From assembly GCA_018402445.1 (NCBI GenBank), contig JAGYIT010000007.1:496001-560000 (forward strand): a stretch of DNA of 64,000 bases, given 5' to 3'. The translations under genes were made by a program, and so were the position numbers. Under the pieces are notes generated by a model. That model did no database searches and was not told the origin of the DNA. It saw nothing but the letters and a program-made list of their open reading frames with translations. How positions within the stretch are numbered: position 1 is the stretch's first letter; each line of letters opens with the position of its first letter. The stretch is from Akkermansiaceae bacterium (GTDB lineage: Bacteria; Verrucomicrobiota; Verrucomicrobiia; Verrucomicrobiales; Akkermansiaceae). Of the stretch, positions 1 through 8,430 are shown one piece after another.

Positions 1-12
1 CCCAGCCACGGG

Positions 13-936
13 GTGCGTGTTATTGATTCCCACACGGCGGGAGAGCCGACGCGGGTGGTTGTTTCCGGCGGGCCGGAGCTGGGTGGAGGGAGTTTGGGGG
101 AGAGGCTCAGGCGGTTGCGGGAGGGCGCGGATTGGCTGCGGACTTCATTGTGCCTGGAGCCGCGGGCTTCGGAAGCGGCGGTAGGGGCTTTGCTCTGCGA
201 ACCGGACGACGCCGCGAACGACGCGGCGGTGATTTTTTTCAACAACAGCGGCTACCTCGGCATGTGCGGCCACGGGCTGATCGGGCTGGTGGCGACCCTC
301 GAATACATGGGTCGGATGACGCCGGGAATGTTCCGGATCGAGACGCCCGTCGGGGTGGTAGTGGCGACGCTGCACGGGAAAGGCCGCGTGACGGTGGCGA
401 ACGTGGCTTCTTGGCGTTTCCGCAAAGAGGTTGCGGTGGAGGTGGAGGGCTACGGGCAGGTCACGGGCGACATCGCGTGGGGTGGCAACTGGTTTTTCCT
501 GTTGGATGATCCGGGCATCGGTTTGCGGAAGACGAACTTGGAGCGGCTGATGGGCTTTGCGAAGGCGGTGAGGCGCGGCTTGGAAAGTGCGGGGATACGT
601 GGCGAGGACGGGAGCGTGATCGATCACATCGAGGTGCTGGGCGATGATGACGGGGGGGCGGATGCGCGGAATTTCATGCTCTGCCCGGGCGGCGAATACG
701 ACCGCTCGCCCTGCGGCACGGGGCTGAGCGCAAAGCTGGCGTGCCTTTACGCGGACGGCCTGATCAAGGAAGGCGAGGTCTGGCGGCAGGCGGGGATTCT
801 GGGCGGGGTGTTCGAGGGTCGCGTCGCGTTGGCGGACGGGAAAATCATCCCGGAAATCACCGGAGAGGCCTTCGTGACTGCGGAGACGCAACTCGTTTTC
901 TCGGAGGGCGATCCTTACCGGTTCGGAATCCGATAG
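13..936 (+). CDS. Proline racemase / 4-hydroxyproline epimerase family protein
   Basis: Member of the proline racemase family, cofactor-independent enzymes that invert the alpha carbon of proline or hydroxyproline (or dehydrate trans-3-hydroxyproline) with a pair of active-site residues. The N-terminal signature IDSHTAGEPTRVV is intact. The first catalytic cysteine lies in MCGHG (about Cys85) and the second in SPCGTG (about Cys234). Having both cysteines argues for a racemase/epimerase rather than the Thr-containing dehydratase. At 307 residues it is slightly shorter than the usual 310-345. The GTG at 13 is the only start visible, but no stop precedes it in the 12 bases available, so the true start may lie outside the window. 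It converges on the PLP enzyme with a 2 bp gap. Substrate cannot be decided from sequence. Confidence 0.85.
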   Translation: MRVIDSHTAGEPTRVVVSGGPELGGGSLGERLRRLREGADWLRTSLCLEPRASEAAVGALLCEPDDAANDAAVIFFNNSGYLGMCGHGLIGLVATLEYMGRMTPGMFRIETPVGVVVATLHGKGRVTVANVASWRFRKEVAVEVEGYGQVTGDIAWGGNWFFLLDDPGIGLRKTNLERLMGFAKAVRRGLESAGIRGEDGSVIDHIEVLGDDDGGADARNFMLCPGGEYDRSPCGTGLSAKLACLYADGLIKEGEVWRQAGILGGVFEGRVALADGKIIPEITGEAFVTAETQLVFSEGDPYRFGIR

Positions 937-938
937 GG

Positions 939-2444
939 TCAGGCGAGCGCCTCGGCGAAGGCGGCGACGATGGTGTCCGGTGACTCCAAGCCGACGGAAA
1001 TGCGCAGCAGGTTCGCAGGGACGCCGCAGTCTTCCGTCCAGTCCAGCTCCTCGTAATGGGCGAGCAGAGTGTAGGGGCACACGAGTGTGAACGGGGTGCC
1101 GAAAGAGGGGCCTTTGGAAAGCTTCAGGGAGTCATATACCTTGGGGGCTTTCTTCGGGTTCGCGAGGACGATGGAAAGCAGGCCGCCGTAGCCGCCGTTT
1201 TTCCGCATGACCTTCGCGTAGTTTTCCGTCTGCGTGACCGAGGGGTGCCAGACGCTGGCGACGGCTGGGTGGTCTTTCAGGAAGGCGACGAGGGCGAGGG
1301 CGTTAGAGTTCACTGCGGCGTTGCGCTTCGCGTAGCCTTTCATGTTCGAGAGGAGAATTTCCGCGTCGGCGATGTATAGAGGGGCGCATTCGGCGGCGTC
1401 CTCCGCGAGCGGGCCGAGGAAATCGGGGGCGAGGGATGAGTCGGCGCGTACGGTGGCGGCTCCGGCCATGACGTCACCAGCTCCGGAAACCCATTTCGTG
1501 AGCGAGGAGGTGAGTACGTCGGCGTAGGGCAGGGCATCGACGTTGAGCGGCCCGGCGGCGGAATCGTCGAGGATGAGCGGGGTGCGGGAGGTTCGGCAGG
1601 CGTCGGCGAGGCGCGGGAGATCGACGGTGCGGAGGAGGGGGTTGGAGGGAACTTCGGTGAAAACGCCTGCGAACTCGCCGGCGCGGATGCGGCGCAGGGC
1701 TTCGTCGAAGGATTCGCCGGTGGCCTCGTTCAGATAGGCGGCGCCGTGCCCGAAGCGTTCTTGGATTTTTAGGGAATCGACGTAAGGGAACTCGATCTGG
1801 AGGGTTTTCTTGCCCTCGCGGAGGCCGGGTAGCGCGCGCAGGACGGCCAGCGCCGCCGAGATCCCGCTGGCGAACACGAAGGTGTTTTCCGCCATTCCGC
1901 CATTCAGATTCGCGACCGCTCGGGCGACGAGGTGGGACTTCGATCCCTCGCGCAACGTTCCGTCCAGATAGTCCTGGGCCTCGCGTGAGGAGACGCCTTC
2001 GCCGGAGAAACGCCAATAGGCATTGGCGAGCGCCTTGGCCTTGTCCGGGAAAATGAGCGTGTGGAAGCCGTGGTAGGAAGTGCTGCGAACGGCTGTTTCC
2101 GCCTGCCTTTCCAGCCAGCGGTGGGCGCGTTGCGCGGAAAGGCGGGTGGGCAGCACGAGGACGCCCTCACCATCGGAGGCGAGTTCCGCGCGGGCGTTTT
2201 CGAACAGGCGCTCGACGGTCGGGTGCTTGAAAAAACGCGGGTATCCGGTGCGCAGGCGGCGGATGATTTTTTCGCGCCCCTCCTCATAGCCGACGACTGA
2301 CTCCCAGGTCGGGAGGCAGACGGAGCAGGCATGGGTGGTATCCGGCAGGGGAACGCCGAGATCCTCCTCCAGCCAGGCGGGGTTTGCCAGGAGATCGCGC
2401 ACGGGCGGTAGATGACCCGTGCGGAAGAGTTGGGCAAGTATCAT
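939..2444 (-). CDS. Cys/Met metabolism PLP-dependent enzyme (cystathionine gamma-synthase-like)
   Basis: Fold-type I PLP enzyme of the trans-sulfuration family. The probable Schiff-base lysine sits in SSLTKWVSG (about residue 316), followed by GDVMAGA, and the PLP-phosphate region reads FVFASGISAALAVLRAL. The C-terminal SFGTPFTLVCPYTLL and NLLRISVGLESPD match the family end. The roughly 500 residue length exceeds the usual 380-400 because of an N-terminal extension containing THACSVCLPTWESVVGYEEG. That resembles the long cystathionine gamma-synthase-like variants in which this upstream segment precedes the PLP domain. The start is placed at ATG 2444 (MILAQLF); the ORF track runs 41 codons further into low-complexity sequence that overlaps the promoter region of the divergent nrnA. 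Role in methionine/cysteine metabolism is inferred from family. Confidence 0.8.
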   Translation of the reverse strand: MILAQLFRTGHLPPVRDLLANPAWLEEDLGVPLPDTTHACSVCLPTWESVVGYEEGREKIIRRLRTGYPRFFKHPTVERLFENARAELASDGEGVLVLPTRLSAQRAHRWLERQAETAVRSTSYHGFHTLIFPDKAKALANAYWRFSGEGVSSREAQDYLDGTLREGSKSHLVARAVANLNGGMAENTFVFASGISAALAVLRALPGLREGKKTLQIEFPYVDSLKIQERFGHGAAYLNEATGESFDEALRRIRAGEFAGVFTEVPSNPLLRTVDLPRLADACRTSRTPLILDDSAAGPLNVDALPYADVLTSSLTKWVSGAGDVMAGAATVRADSSLAPDFLGPLAEDAAECAPLYIADAEILLSNMKGYAKRNAAVNSNALALVAFLKDHPAVASVWHPSVTQTENYAKVMRKNGGYGGLLSIVLANPKKAPKVYDSLKLSKGPSFGTPFTLVCPYTLLAHYEELDWTEDCGVPANLLRISVGLESPDTIVAAFAEALA

Positions 2445-2584
2445 TTCTGGCGGCAGTGGGTATATATGAACAAGGGGAGGTAGGCGTTTCCCTACCTTCT
2501 GCCTGGCGCATGTTCCGGGTTTGTCCTTGTCACAAGGGGGACGTTGGGGAGAATCCGCGCCCCGCATGATGCGGGCAGGTTGCG

Positions 2585-3583
2585 ATGAAAGGAAACGGAG
2601 AAAACAAATTGGCAGAGCAGTTCGCCGAATTCGGCGGGGTGGTGGCGGGGCATACGAGCTTCGTGATCATGAGCCACGTGCGGCCGGACGGGGATGCGAT
2701 CGGTTCACAGGTGGCGCTGGGTTTCGCGCTGATGGCGATGGGGAAAACGGTGTATCTGATCAACGAGGACGGGGTGCCGGAGAGTTTGGCATTCATGGCC
2801 GGTTCGGAAAAGGTGACGACCCCGCCCGCCGAGCCGCTGGAGGTGGAGGTCGCCATCGCGTTGGATACGGCGAACAAGCCAAGGCTCGGCGAGAAGTCTC
2901 TGCACGCCGCGAGCAAGGCGAAGTTCTGGGTCAACATCGACCACCACATTTCCAATCCGGCTTACGGCGATCTGAATATCATTGATGGCACGAGTCCCGC
3001 CACGGGGCAGATCCTCTATCAGTTGATCCGGGCGCTCGATATGCCTTTGCCGGATGAGACGCGGGATGCGGTCTATGTGGCAGTTTCCACGGATACCGGT
3101 TCTTTCCAATACGGCTCCACCACCGCCGCGACCTACGAGCTCGGCGCGGATCTGATCCGCAGGGGGCTGGACGTCGGGAAAATCAACGCGGACACCTACG
3201 ACAACCATCCGTTCCGCCGCCTGGAGCTGATGCGCGAACTGCTCAACACGCTGGAGATTTCCCCCGATGGAACCATCGCGAACTGGGAGCTGCGTGACGC
3301 GGTGCGGCTCAAGCTCGATCTCCAGCCGGATGACAGCGAGGGTTTGATTGACATGATCCGCGGAGTGAAAGGGGTGCGGGTTGCGGCGTTTTTCGAGGAG
3401 CTGGAGGGCGGGAAGATCCGCGTATCTATGCGCTCGAAGGACAAGGGCGTGAATGTCTGCGATGTGGCGGCAAAGTTCGGCGGCGGCGGGCACGCGCTGG
3501 CGGCGGGAATCCGGATGGCCGGCTCGCTGGAGGATGCGAAGGCGGCGGTGCTAGCGGCATTGGGCGAGTCGCTCGCAAAATGA
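2585..3583 (+). CDS. nrnA: DHH/DHHA1 phosphoesterase, nanoRNase/pAp phosphatase NrnA
   Basis: Cytosolic phosphoesterase that degrades short oligoribonucleotides and dephosphorylates pAp in the NrnA family. The protein starts with the N-terminal DHH domain: SHVRPDGDAIGSQ is motif I (metal ligands), ALDTANKPRLG carries the next aspartate and NIDHHISN is the DHH motif. The C-terminal DHHA1 domain ends with the substrate-binding GGGGHALAAGIRM. Length 332 residues is typical. It is followed 13 bp later by truB and then ribF, the common nrnA-truB-ribF order downstream of infB-rbfA, so it is probably co-transcribed with them. The ATG at 2585 keeps a short N-terminus before the first beta strand. Confidence 0.93.
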   Translation: MKGNGENKLAEQFAEFGGVVAGHTSFVIMSHVRPDGDAIGSQVALGFALMAMGKTVYLINEDGVPESLAFMAGSEKVTTPPAEPLEVEVAIALDTANKPRLGEKSLHAASKAKFWVNIDHHISNPAYGDLNIIDGTSPATGQILYQLIRALDMPLPDETRDAVYVAVSTDTGSFQYGSTTAATYELGADLIRRGLDVGKINADTYDNHPFRRLELMRELLNTLEISPDGTIANWELRDAVRLKLDLQPDDSEGLIDMIRGVKGVRVAAFFEELEGGKIRVSMRSKDKGVNVCDVAAKFGGGGHALAAGIRMAGSLEDAKAAVLAALGESLAK

Positions 3584-3596
3584 TTTTCAAAACACG

Positions 3597-4331
3597 ATGA
3601 GAAACAAACCACAGGAATATACGGGCCCCAGCGGAGTGCTGCTCGTGGACAAGGCGCCGGACATGACCTCGCACGATGTCGTGGCGATCGGGCGGCGGGC
3701 GCTGAACACAAAAAAGATCGGCCACTGCGGGACGCTTGATCCGATGGCCACCGGGCTGCTGATGCTGGTGGTCGGGCGCGCGACGAAGATCCAGGACCTG
3801 CTGATGAGCGAGGACAAGGTCTATGAAGGCACGCTCACCCTCGGCCAGCGCACCAGCACGCAGGACAAGGAGGGCGAGGTGGTCGAAACACGCGAGGTCG
3901 GCGATTATCCCGAGGCGGAGATCAAGGCGGCGTTCGACGCCTTCACCGGCGAGTTCGAGCAACTCCCGCCGATGGTTTCCGCGATCAAGATGGACGGCGT
4001 GCCGCTCTACAAGCTCGCCCGCAAGGGGCAGGAGGTGGAGCGCAAGCTGCGGCCGGTGAAGGTCAGCGGATACGAGATCACGCGTGTCGCGTTGCCGGAG
4101 GTGGACTTCCGCGTTCATTGCACGAAGGGCTTTTATGTTAGGACGTATGCGAACGATATCGGTGAGAAACTCGGTTGCGGCGCGCACCTGAGCGCATTGC
4201 GGCGGACGAACTCGGGGAAATTCACCCTCGACCGCGCCGTGACCGTCGCGCAGCTCAAGGAGGGCGATCCCGAAGTTCTGATGAAAGCGCTGATTTCTCT
4301 GGCCGAAATTTCCCTGATGCGGGGAGCCTGA
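3597..4331 (+). CDS. truB: tRNA pseudouridine(55) synthase TruB
   Basis: Catalyses isomerisation of U55 to pseudouridine in the T-loop of tRNAs. The hallmark motif GHCGTLDPMATGLL (residues about 41-54) contains the catalytic aspartate. The downstream KIQDLLMSEDKVYEG and LPPMVSAIKMDGVPLYKLAR segments are standard TruB landmarks, and CTKGFYVRTYANDIGEKLGCGAHL is the C-terminal part of the catalytic core. At 244 residues it is a short form lacking an extended PUA-like tail. The gene sits between nrnA and ribF, 4 bp before the latter, consistent with one operon for RNA processing and flavin synthesis. Confidence 0.95.
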   Translation: MRNKPQEYTGPSGVLLVDKAPDMTSHDVVAIGRRALNTKKIGHCGTLDPMATGLLMLVVGRATKIQDLLMSEDKVYEGTLTLGQRTSTQDKEGEVVETREVGDYPEAEIKAAFDAFTGEFEQLPPMVSAIKMDGVPLYKLARKGQEVERKLRPVKVSGYEITRVALPEVDFRVHCTKGFYVRTYANDIGEKLGCGAHLSALRRTNSGKFTLDRAVTVAQLKEGDPEVLMKALISLAEISLMRGA

Positions 4332-4335
4332 AGCC

Positions 4336-5253
4336 ATGCCCATCCGGATCGACAAGCTGGAGGAGTTGGCGGCGCAGGACGGGCCGCTGCACCTCGCGCT
4401 TGGGGTTTTCGATGGGGTGCATGTGGGGCATCGAGCGGTGATCGCGCGGGCGGTGGAGGCCGCGCGGAAAGGGGGCGGGAAAGCTTTCGTGGTGACCTTC
4501 GATCCGCATCCAATCCGGGTGATCGCACCGGGGAAAGCGCCTGCGTCGCTGCTGGCGACGCTCGACGAAAAGGCGGCGGTGATGAAGGCGTTGGGCGTGG
4601 AGGGTTTGCTCGTGATCCATTTCGACATGGCCTTCGCGGGGATGGATGCGGAGGAGTTCGTGAGGAAACTTCTGGCCGCCGATGTGCGGACGGTCGCGGT
4701 GGGCGAGGACTGGCGTTTCGGCAGCAAGCGCGCCGGTGATGTGGCGATGCTGCGACGGATGGGCGCCGAGCTGGGTTTCCATTTGGAAGCCGTGCCGCCG
4801 GTGATGTGGGACGGGGAAAGGATCAGCAGCACCCGCATCCGCCAGGCGATCCGCGATGGGAATTTCGACGCCGTGGAGGAAATGCTCGGCCGGGCCTACG
4901 AGCTTTCCGGGACGGTCATCGAGGGTAGGAAGCTGGGCCGCAACCTAGGCTTTCCCACCGCGAACATCCGCCTTGGCGAGCGCCAAACGCCCCGCGACGG
5001 AGTGTGGGCGGTGAAAGTGGATGGGGAGAGAAACGGCATTGCGAACCTTGGCACGCGCCCCACCGTTGATGGCTGCGAGCGGCTTCTTGAGGTGCATCTC
5101 TTCGATTTTTCCGGCGATCTATACGGCAAGGAACTGCGGGTGATGTTCGGGAAATTCCTGAGATCCGAGAGGAAGTTCGGCTCGGTGGAGGAACTGCGGG
5201 AGCAGATCGCGAAGGATGCGGAAGAAGCGCGGCGATGGTTTGAGCGCGATTGA
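4336..5253 (+). CDS. ribF: Bifunctional riboflavin kinase / FAD synthetase RibF
   Basis: Converts riboflavin to FMN and FMN to FAD. The N-terminal nucleotidyltransferase domain shows LGVFDGVHVGHRAVI (the HxGH-type motif) and VTFDPHP, then ISSTRIRQAIRDG. The C-terminal kinase domain shows GRNLGFPTANI and DGVWAVKV, then NLGTRPTVDG and the ending LRSERKFGSVEELREQI. Length (305 residues) and domain order are typical of prokaryotic RibF. ATG at 4336 lies 4 bp after the truB stop, which supports translational coupling. It converges on the MazG-like gene with a 3 bp gap. Confidence 0.95.
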   Translation: MPIRIDKLEELAAQDGPLHLALGVFDGVHVGHRAVIARAVEAARKGGGKAFVVTFDPHPIRVIAPGKAPASLLATLDEKAAVMKALGVEGLLVIHFDMAFAGMDAEEFVRKLLAADVRTVAVGEDWRFGSKRAGDVAMLRRMGAELGFHLEAVPPVMWDGERISSTRIRQAIRDGNFDAVEEMLGRAYELSGTVIEGRKLGRNLGFPTANIRLGERQTPRDGVWAVKVDGERNGIANLGTRPTVDGCERLLEVHLFDFSGDLYGKELRVMFGKFLRSERKFGSVEELREQIAKDAEEARRWFERD

Positions 5254-5256
5254 CCC

Positions 5257-5622
5257 TCAGTCCCGAGTTTGGGTCTCGCCGTATTCGTTGTATTTCAGGG
5301 ATGATCCTCTCACCTGCTCCGCCGGATACTTGGCGGCGTTCTTTTCCATTTTCCGCTCCATGGCTTCGAAGAGGTCGATGCCGAGGATGTCGGCGAGTTC
5401 CACGAGATAGATCGCCACATCGGCCACCTCCTCCTCGATTTCCTTCCGCTTTTCCACCACACGCGCCGCGACCTCCTCCGGGGATTTCCAGAGGAAGTGC
5501 TCCATCAGTTCGCCCGCTTCGATGGAGAGCGCCATGGCCATGTCCTTCGGGTTGTGGAACTGCGCCCAGTCCCTTTCGTCGCGGAAACGGCGGATTTTAT
5601 CGGTGATTTCCTGGAGTTGCAT
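5257..5622 (-). CDS. MazG-like nucleotide pyrophosphohydrolase
   Basis: Small all-alpha NTP pyrophosphatase of the MazG/RS21-C6 (dCTPP1-like) group, expected to hydrolyse non-canonical or excess dNTPs to monophosphates. The sequence FHNPKDMAMALSIEAGEL followed by MEHFLW matches the first helices, with the ExxE metal-binding glutamates, and VADVAIYLVELADILGIDL provides the second acidic cluster (ExxD type). The C-terminal KMEKNAAKYP is also characteristic. The start is placed at ATG 5622 (MQLQEI), which gives about 121 residues as in the family; the 13 extra codons of the ORF track look like leader. It is transcribed alone, convergent to ribF. Confidence 0.88.
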   Translation of the reverse strand: MQLQEITDKIRRFRDERDWAQFHNPKDMAMALSIEAGELMEHFLWKSPEEVAARVVEKRKEIEEEVADVAIYLVELADILGIDLFEAMERKMEKNAAKYPAEQVRGSSLKYNEYGETQTRD

Positions 5623-5945
5623 GGTCGGGGGGGAGGTTCGCACAGGACGGGGCGTGGGCACAAAGCGGAAAATCTGTTTTGGTGGATTGACATAATGGTG
5701 TTAAAATGAACAGTATCCGGAATGAGCTTACCTGAATACACAAGGCTGCGTTGGAAACTGGAGTGGAACAAGCTGCGCGGAACCGTTGCGCGGAGGTTGC
5801 GAAGGCTTCGGATGCCCGGTCGGCGGCGGGAGGAGCAGATGGAGTTCCGCTGGTGAGGCTGCGGCTCCCAATAATCGCGAAATTTTCCCGGATTTTGCGC
5901 TTACCCTTTCGGGGTGGGCTGGCTATACATCCTCAAAACCTCCGC

Positions 5946-8405
5946 ATGGCGATCTTTGACCGAACCGAAATCCCTTGTCGCTGTCTGGCGATCGCGATTC
6001 ACATTTTTCTAACGGGCGTGACTTTCGCGCAGGAAGACGGTGCCCGTTCGGCGCTGGCACAGCGGGAGTTGGAGCGGCGCCAGGCATCCGTTCAGGAAGG
6101 CCAGATGCTGCTCCTGAAAGGCGATGAGGCCTACCTCGCGGGGAAATACAAGGATGCGCTGGAGGCGTATGCCGGGGCCCGCGAATCGTTTCCCGACGCT
6201 CCCGCGACGGCGGAGCTGAAAGTGGCCGCGACCCAGCGCTATGCGCAGTCTTCCGTGGAATACGGCCGCGAACTTTCCCGGAAGGGGGATGTGGCGGGTG
6301 CCAAGGCGGCCGTGGACAAGGTTTTGGCAGATGGGGTCGCCCCGAACGATCCGATGGCGAACGCCTTCCGCGCGGAACTCGACGATCCGATCCGGACAAA
6401 CCCCGCGCTGGGGAAGGAGCACGCGGCGGACGTCGACCAGGTGCGCAGGCTGCTTTACATGGCGCAGGGCGAGTCCGACCTTGGCAAGTACGACAATGCC
6501 CGTAGATACTATGAGGACATCATCCGGATCGATCCGCAAAACACCGCCGCGCGCCGCGGGCTGGAGCGCGTTTCCGCAGAGAAGACCGCGTATTACCGTT
6601 CCGCGCGGGATCACGCCCGCGCCGAGATGCTGGCGGAGGTGGATGGGGGCTGGGAATTGCCGCTCGCGCCCGAGCTGGTGGTGCCCGAACTCACCGATTT
6701 CGGGCGGGTCGATGCCTCGCGAAGCGCTTTCATTTCCCTTTCCGCGAAGCTTCAGCGCATCGTCATCCCTGATTACCGGCTCGAGCAGGGGAACCTCAAT
6801 GACGCCATCGAACTGCTGCTGTTGCGCGCCGCGGAGAACGATACTTTCGAGATGGATCCTGTACGCAAGGGTATCAACGTGGTGTTGAGCGTGGGTGACC
6901 CGAACCAATCCCCGGCCAAGGAGATTTTCGAGAAGCGCTTCGACATCCGGGTCAAGAACGTGCCGGTTGCGACGATCCTGAAATACATTAACGGGAACAC
7001 TGGCACGATTTACCGGACGGATGATTTCGCGGTCACGATCTCGCCCACGGGCATGGATGCGGGCACCTTGGCTTCACGAACCTACCGGGTTCCGCCCGAT
7101 TTCCTGAGCAACCTTTCCTCCGGAGCCGGGGAGAACAACGAGGTGGTGGATATCTTCAACACGGATCTCGGGAAGGGCGGGCTGCTGCCGAAACGGATGG
7201 GCGCGCAGGAGGCACTCATGCAGCAGGGTGTTACTTTCGCCGAAGGGACATCCGCCACGTTCAACGCGGTCACCAACACTCTGCGCGTGGTCAACACCGA
7301 GCCCAACCTCGACATCATCGAGCAGATCATCGAGATGATCACGCAGACGGAGCCGGTGTCTGTGGCCGTGAGGGTGACGATGCTCAAGGTCGAGCGGGAC
7401 AGGTTGGAGGAATTGGGTTTCGACTGGATGCTGAACACATTCACTTTCGGCGCGGACAGTTGGATACCGGGTGCAAGCCAGCTCAACCTTTCCGGGGGCA
7501 CCACCGGCAACGGCTCCGCCATCACGGACATCGCCAACCCGGCTGGCAACTTCTTTGCCACCAGCCCGATCACCGCTGGCAACCGCAGCGGGGACGGGGC
7601 GATATCAGGCGATAGCATCGATTCGCTTCTCGCGGGGGGATCGACGAGGGGCAGGCAGGGTGAGAGCAGGGCTCCTGGTGTTCTCGGCCTGAATGGAGTC
7701 ATCGGAGAGGCGACGCTACAGATGCTCATGCGGGGGCTTGACCAGAAAAAGGGCGTGGATCTGATGGCTCAGCCTTCCGTGACCACCCGTAGCGGCCAGG
7801 CGGCCTCCATTTTCCTTGTGGACGAGTTCATCTACCCGACGGAATACGAGCCCCCTGAACTTCCCAACTCGGTGGGAGTCGTCGATGATTTTAACGGCGG
7901 GGTGGGAGTTGGAGGAGGCGGGGGCGGCAGCTTCCCTGTCACGCCTGCGACCCCAACGGCGTTTGAGAAACGCGATGTGGGGATCATCCTAGAAGTGCTG
8001 CCTGTCGCCGACGCGAACCGGCGCTTTGTGGATGTGACCCTGAACCCCAACATCACTGAACTCGACGGTTTCGTGAACTACGGCAGCCCGATCAACACCA
8101 CATCCTCCGGCCTTCTGGGGCCAACGACGACGGTGCTTACCGAGAATGCGATCCTGATGCCTGTTTTCAGCGTGCGGAAGGTGAATTCGAATCTCATCGT
8201 AGCGGATGGAGCGACCATTGTGATCGGCGGGGTTCTGAAGGATGAGATCCAGGACGTGCAGGATAAGACTCCGATCCTCGGCGACATCCCGTTTGTCGGC
8301 AGGCTGTTCCAATCCGATGCCAGGAGCCACCGCTCCACCGCCATCCTTTTCCTCGTGAACGTGGAGCTTCTCGATCCGACCGGGCGGCCTTATCGGGATC
8401 GCTGA
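5946..8405 (+). CDS. Secretin with N-terminal TPR region (Amuc_1098-like type IV pilus-associated outer membrane protein)
   Basis: Outer-membrane secretin. ATG 5946 opens a signal peptide (hydrophobic stretch ending about TGVTFAQ). Residues about 40-230 contain TPR-like repeats (GDEAYLAGKYKDALEAYAGA; GESDLGKYDNARRYYEDII). A short N0/STN-like segment (FDIRVKNVPVATILKYI) and a NolW-like region (FNAVTNTLRVVNTEPNLDII) lead into the secretin domain, with VTTRSGQAASIFLVDEF, VGIILEVLPVADANRRFVDV and the closing signature GDIPFVGRLFQSDARS. Poly-Gly loops (GVGVGGGGGGSF) interrupt the C-terminal domain. Length of about 819 residues and the TPR-secretin order resemble the Amuc_1098 family of Akkermansia. 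The ORF track's extra 65 N-terminal codons lack a signal peptide and are excluded. It is followed 25 bp later by a membrane-anchored partner; other pilus genes are not adjacent, so export of a pilus-like system is inferred. Confidence 0.82.
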   Translation: MAIFDRTEIPCRCLAIAIHIFLTGVTFAQEDGARSALAQRELERRQASVQEGQMLLLKGDEAYLAGKYKDALEAYAGARESFPDAPATAELKVAATQRYAQSSVEYGRELSRKGDVAGAKAAVDKVLADGVAPNDPMANAFRAELDDPIRTNPALGKEHAADVDQVRRLLYMAQGESDLGKYDNARRYYEDIIRIDPQNTAARRGLERVSAEKTAYYRSARDHARAEMLAEVDGGWELPLAPELVVPELTDFGRVDASRSAFISLSAKLQRIVIPDYRLEQGNLNDAIELLLLRAAENDTFEMDPVRKGINVVLSVGDPNQSPAKEIFEKRFDIRVKNVPVATILKYINGNTGTIYRTDDFAVTISPTGMDAGTLASRTYRVPPDFLSNLSSGAGENNEVVDIFNTDLGKGGLLPKRMGAQEALMQQGVTFAEGTSATFNAVTNTLRVVNTEPNLDIIEQIIEMITQTEPVSVAVRVTMLKVERDRLEELGFDWMLNTFTFGADSWIPGASQLNLSGGTTGNGSAITDIANPAGNFFATSPITAGNRSGDGAISGDSIDSLLAGGSTRGRQGESRAPGVLGLNGVIGEATLQMLMRGLDQKKGVDLMAQPSVTTRSGQAASIFLVDEFIYPTEYEPPELPNSVGVVDDFNGGVGVGGGGGGSFPVTPATPTAFEKRDVGIILEVLPVADANRRFVDVTLNPNITELDGFVNYGSPINTTSSGLLGPTTTVLTENAILMPVFSVRKVNSNLIVADGATIVIGGVLKDEIQDVQDKTPILGDIPFVGRLFQSDARSHRSTAILFLVNVELLDPTGRPYRDR

Positions 8406-8430
8406 ACGCCCACCATTTCACCCTGATACC

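Noticed and set aside
2445-2567. N-terminal extension of the PLP enzyme ORF
   Set aside because: The extra 41 residues are Pro/Cys-rich with no family similarity and lie in the divergent promoter region. ATG 2444 is preferred.
3426-4838. 470-residue minus-strand ORF
   Set aside because: It covers nrnA, truB and ribF in antisense; those genes are unambiguous.
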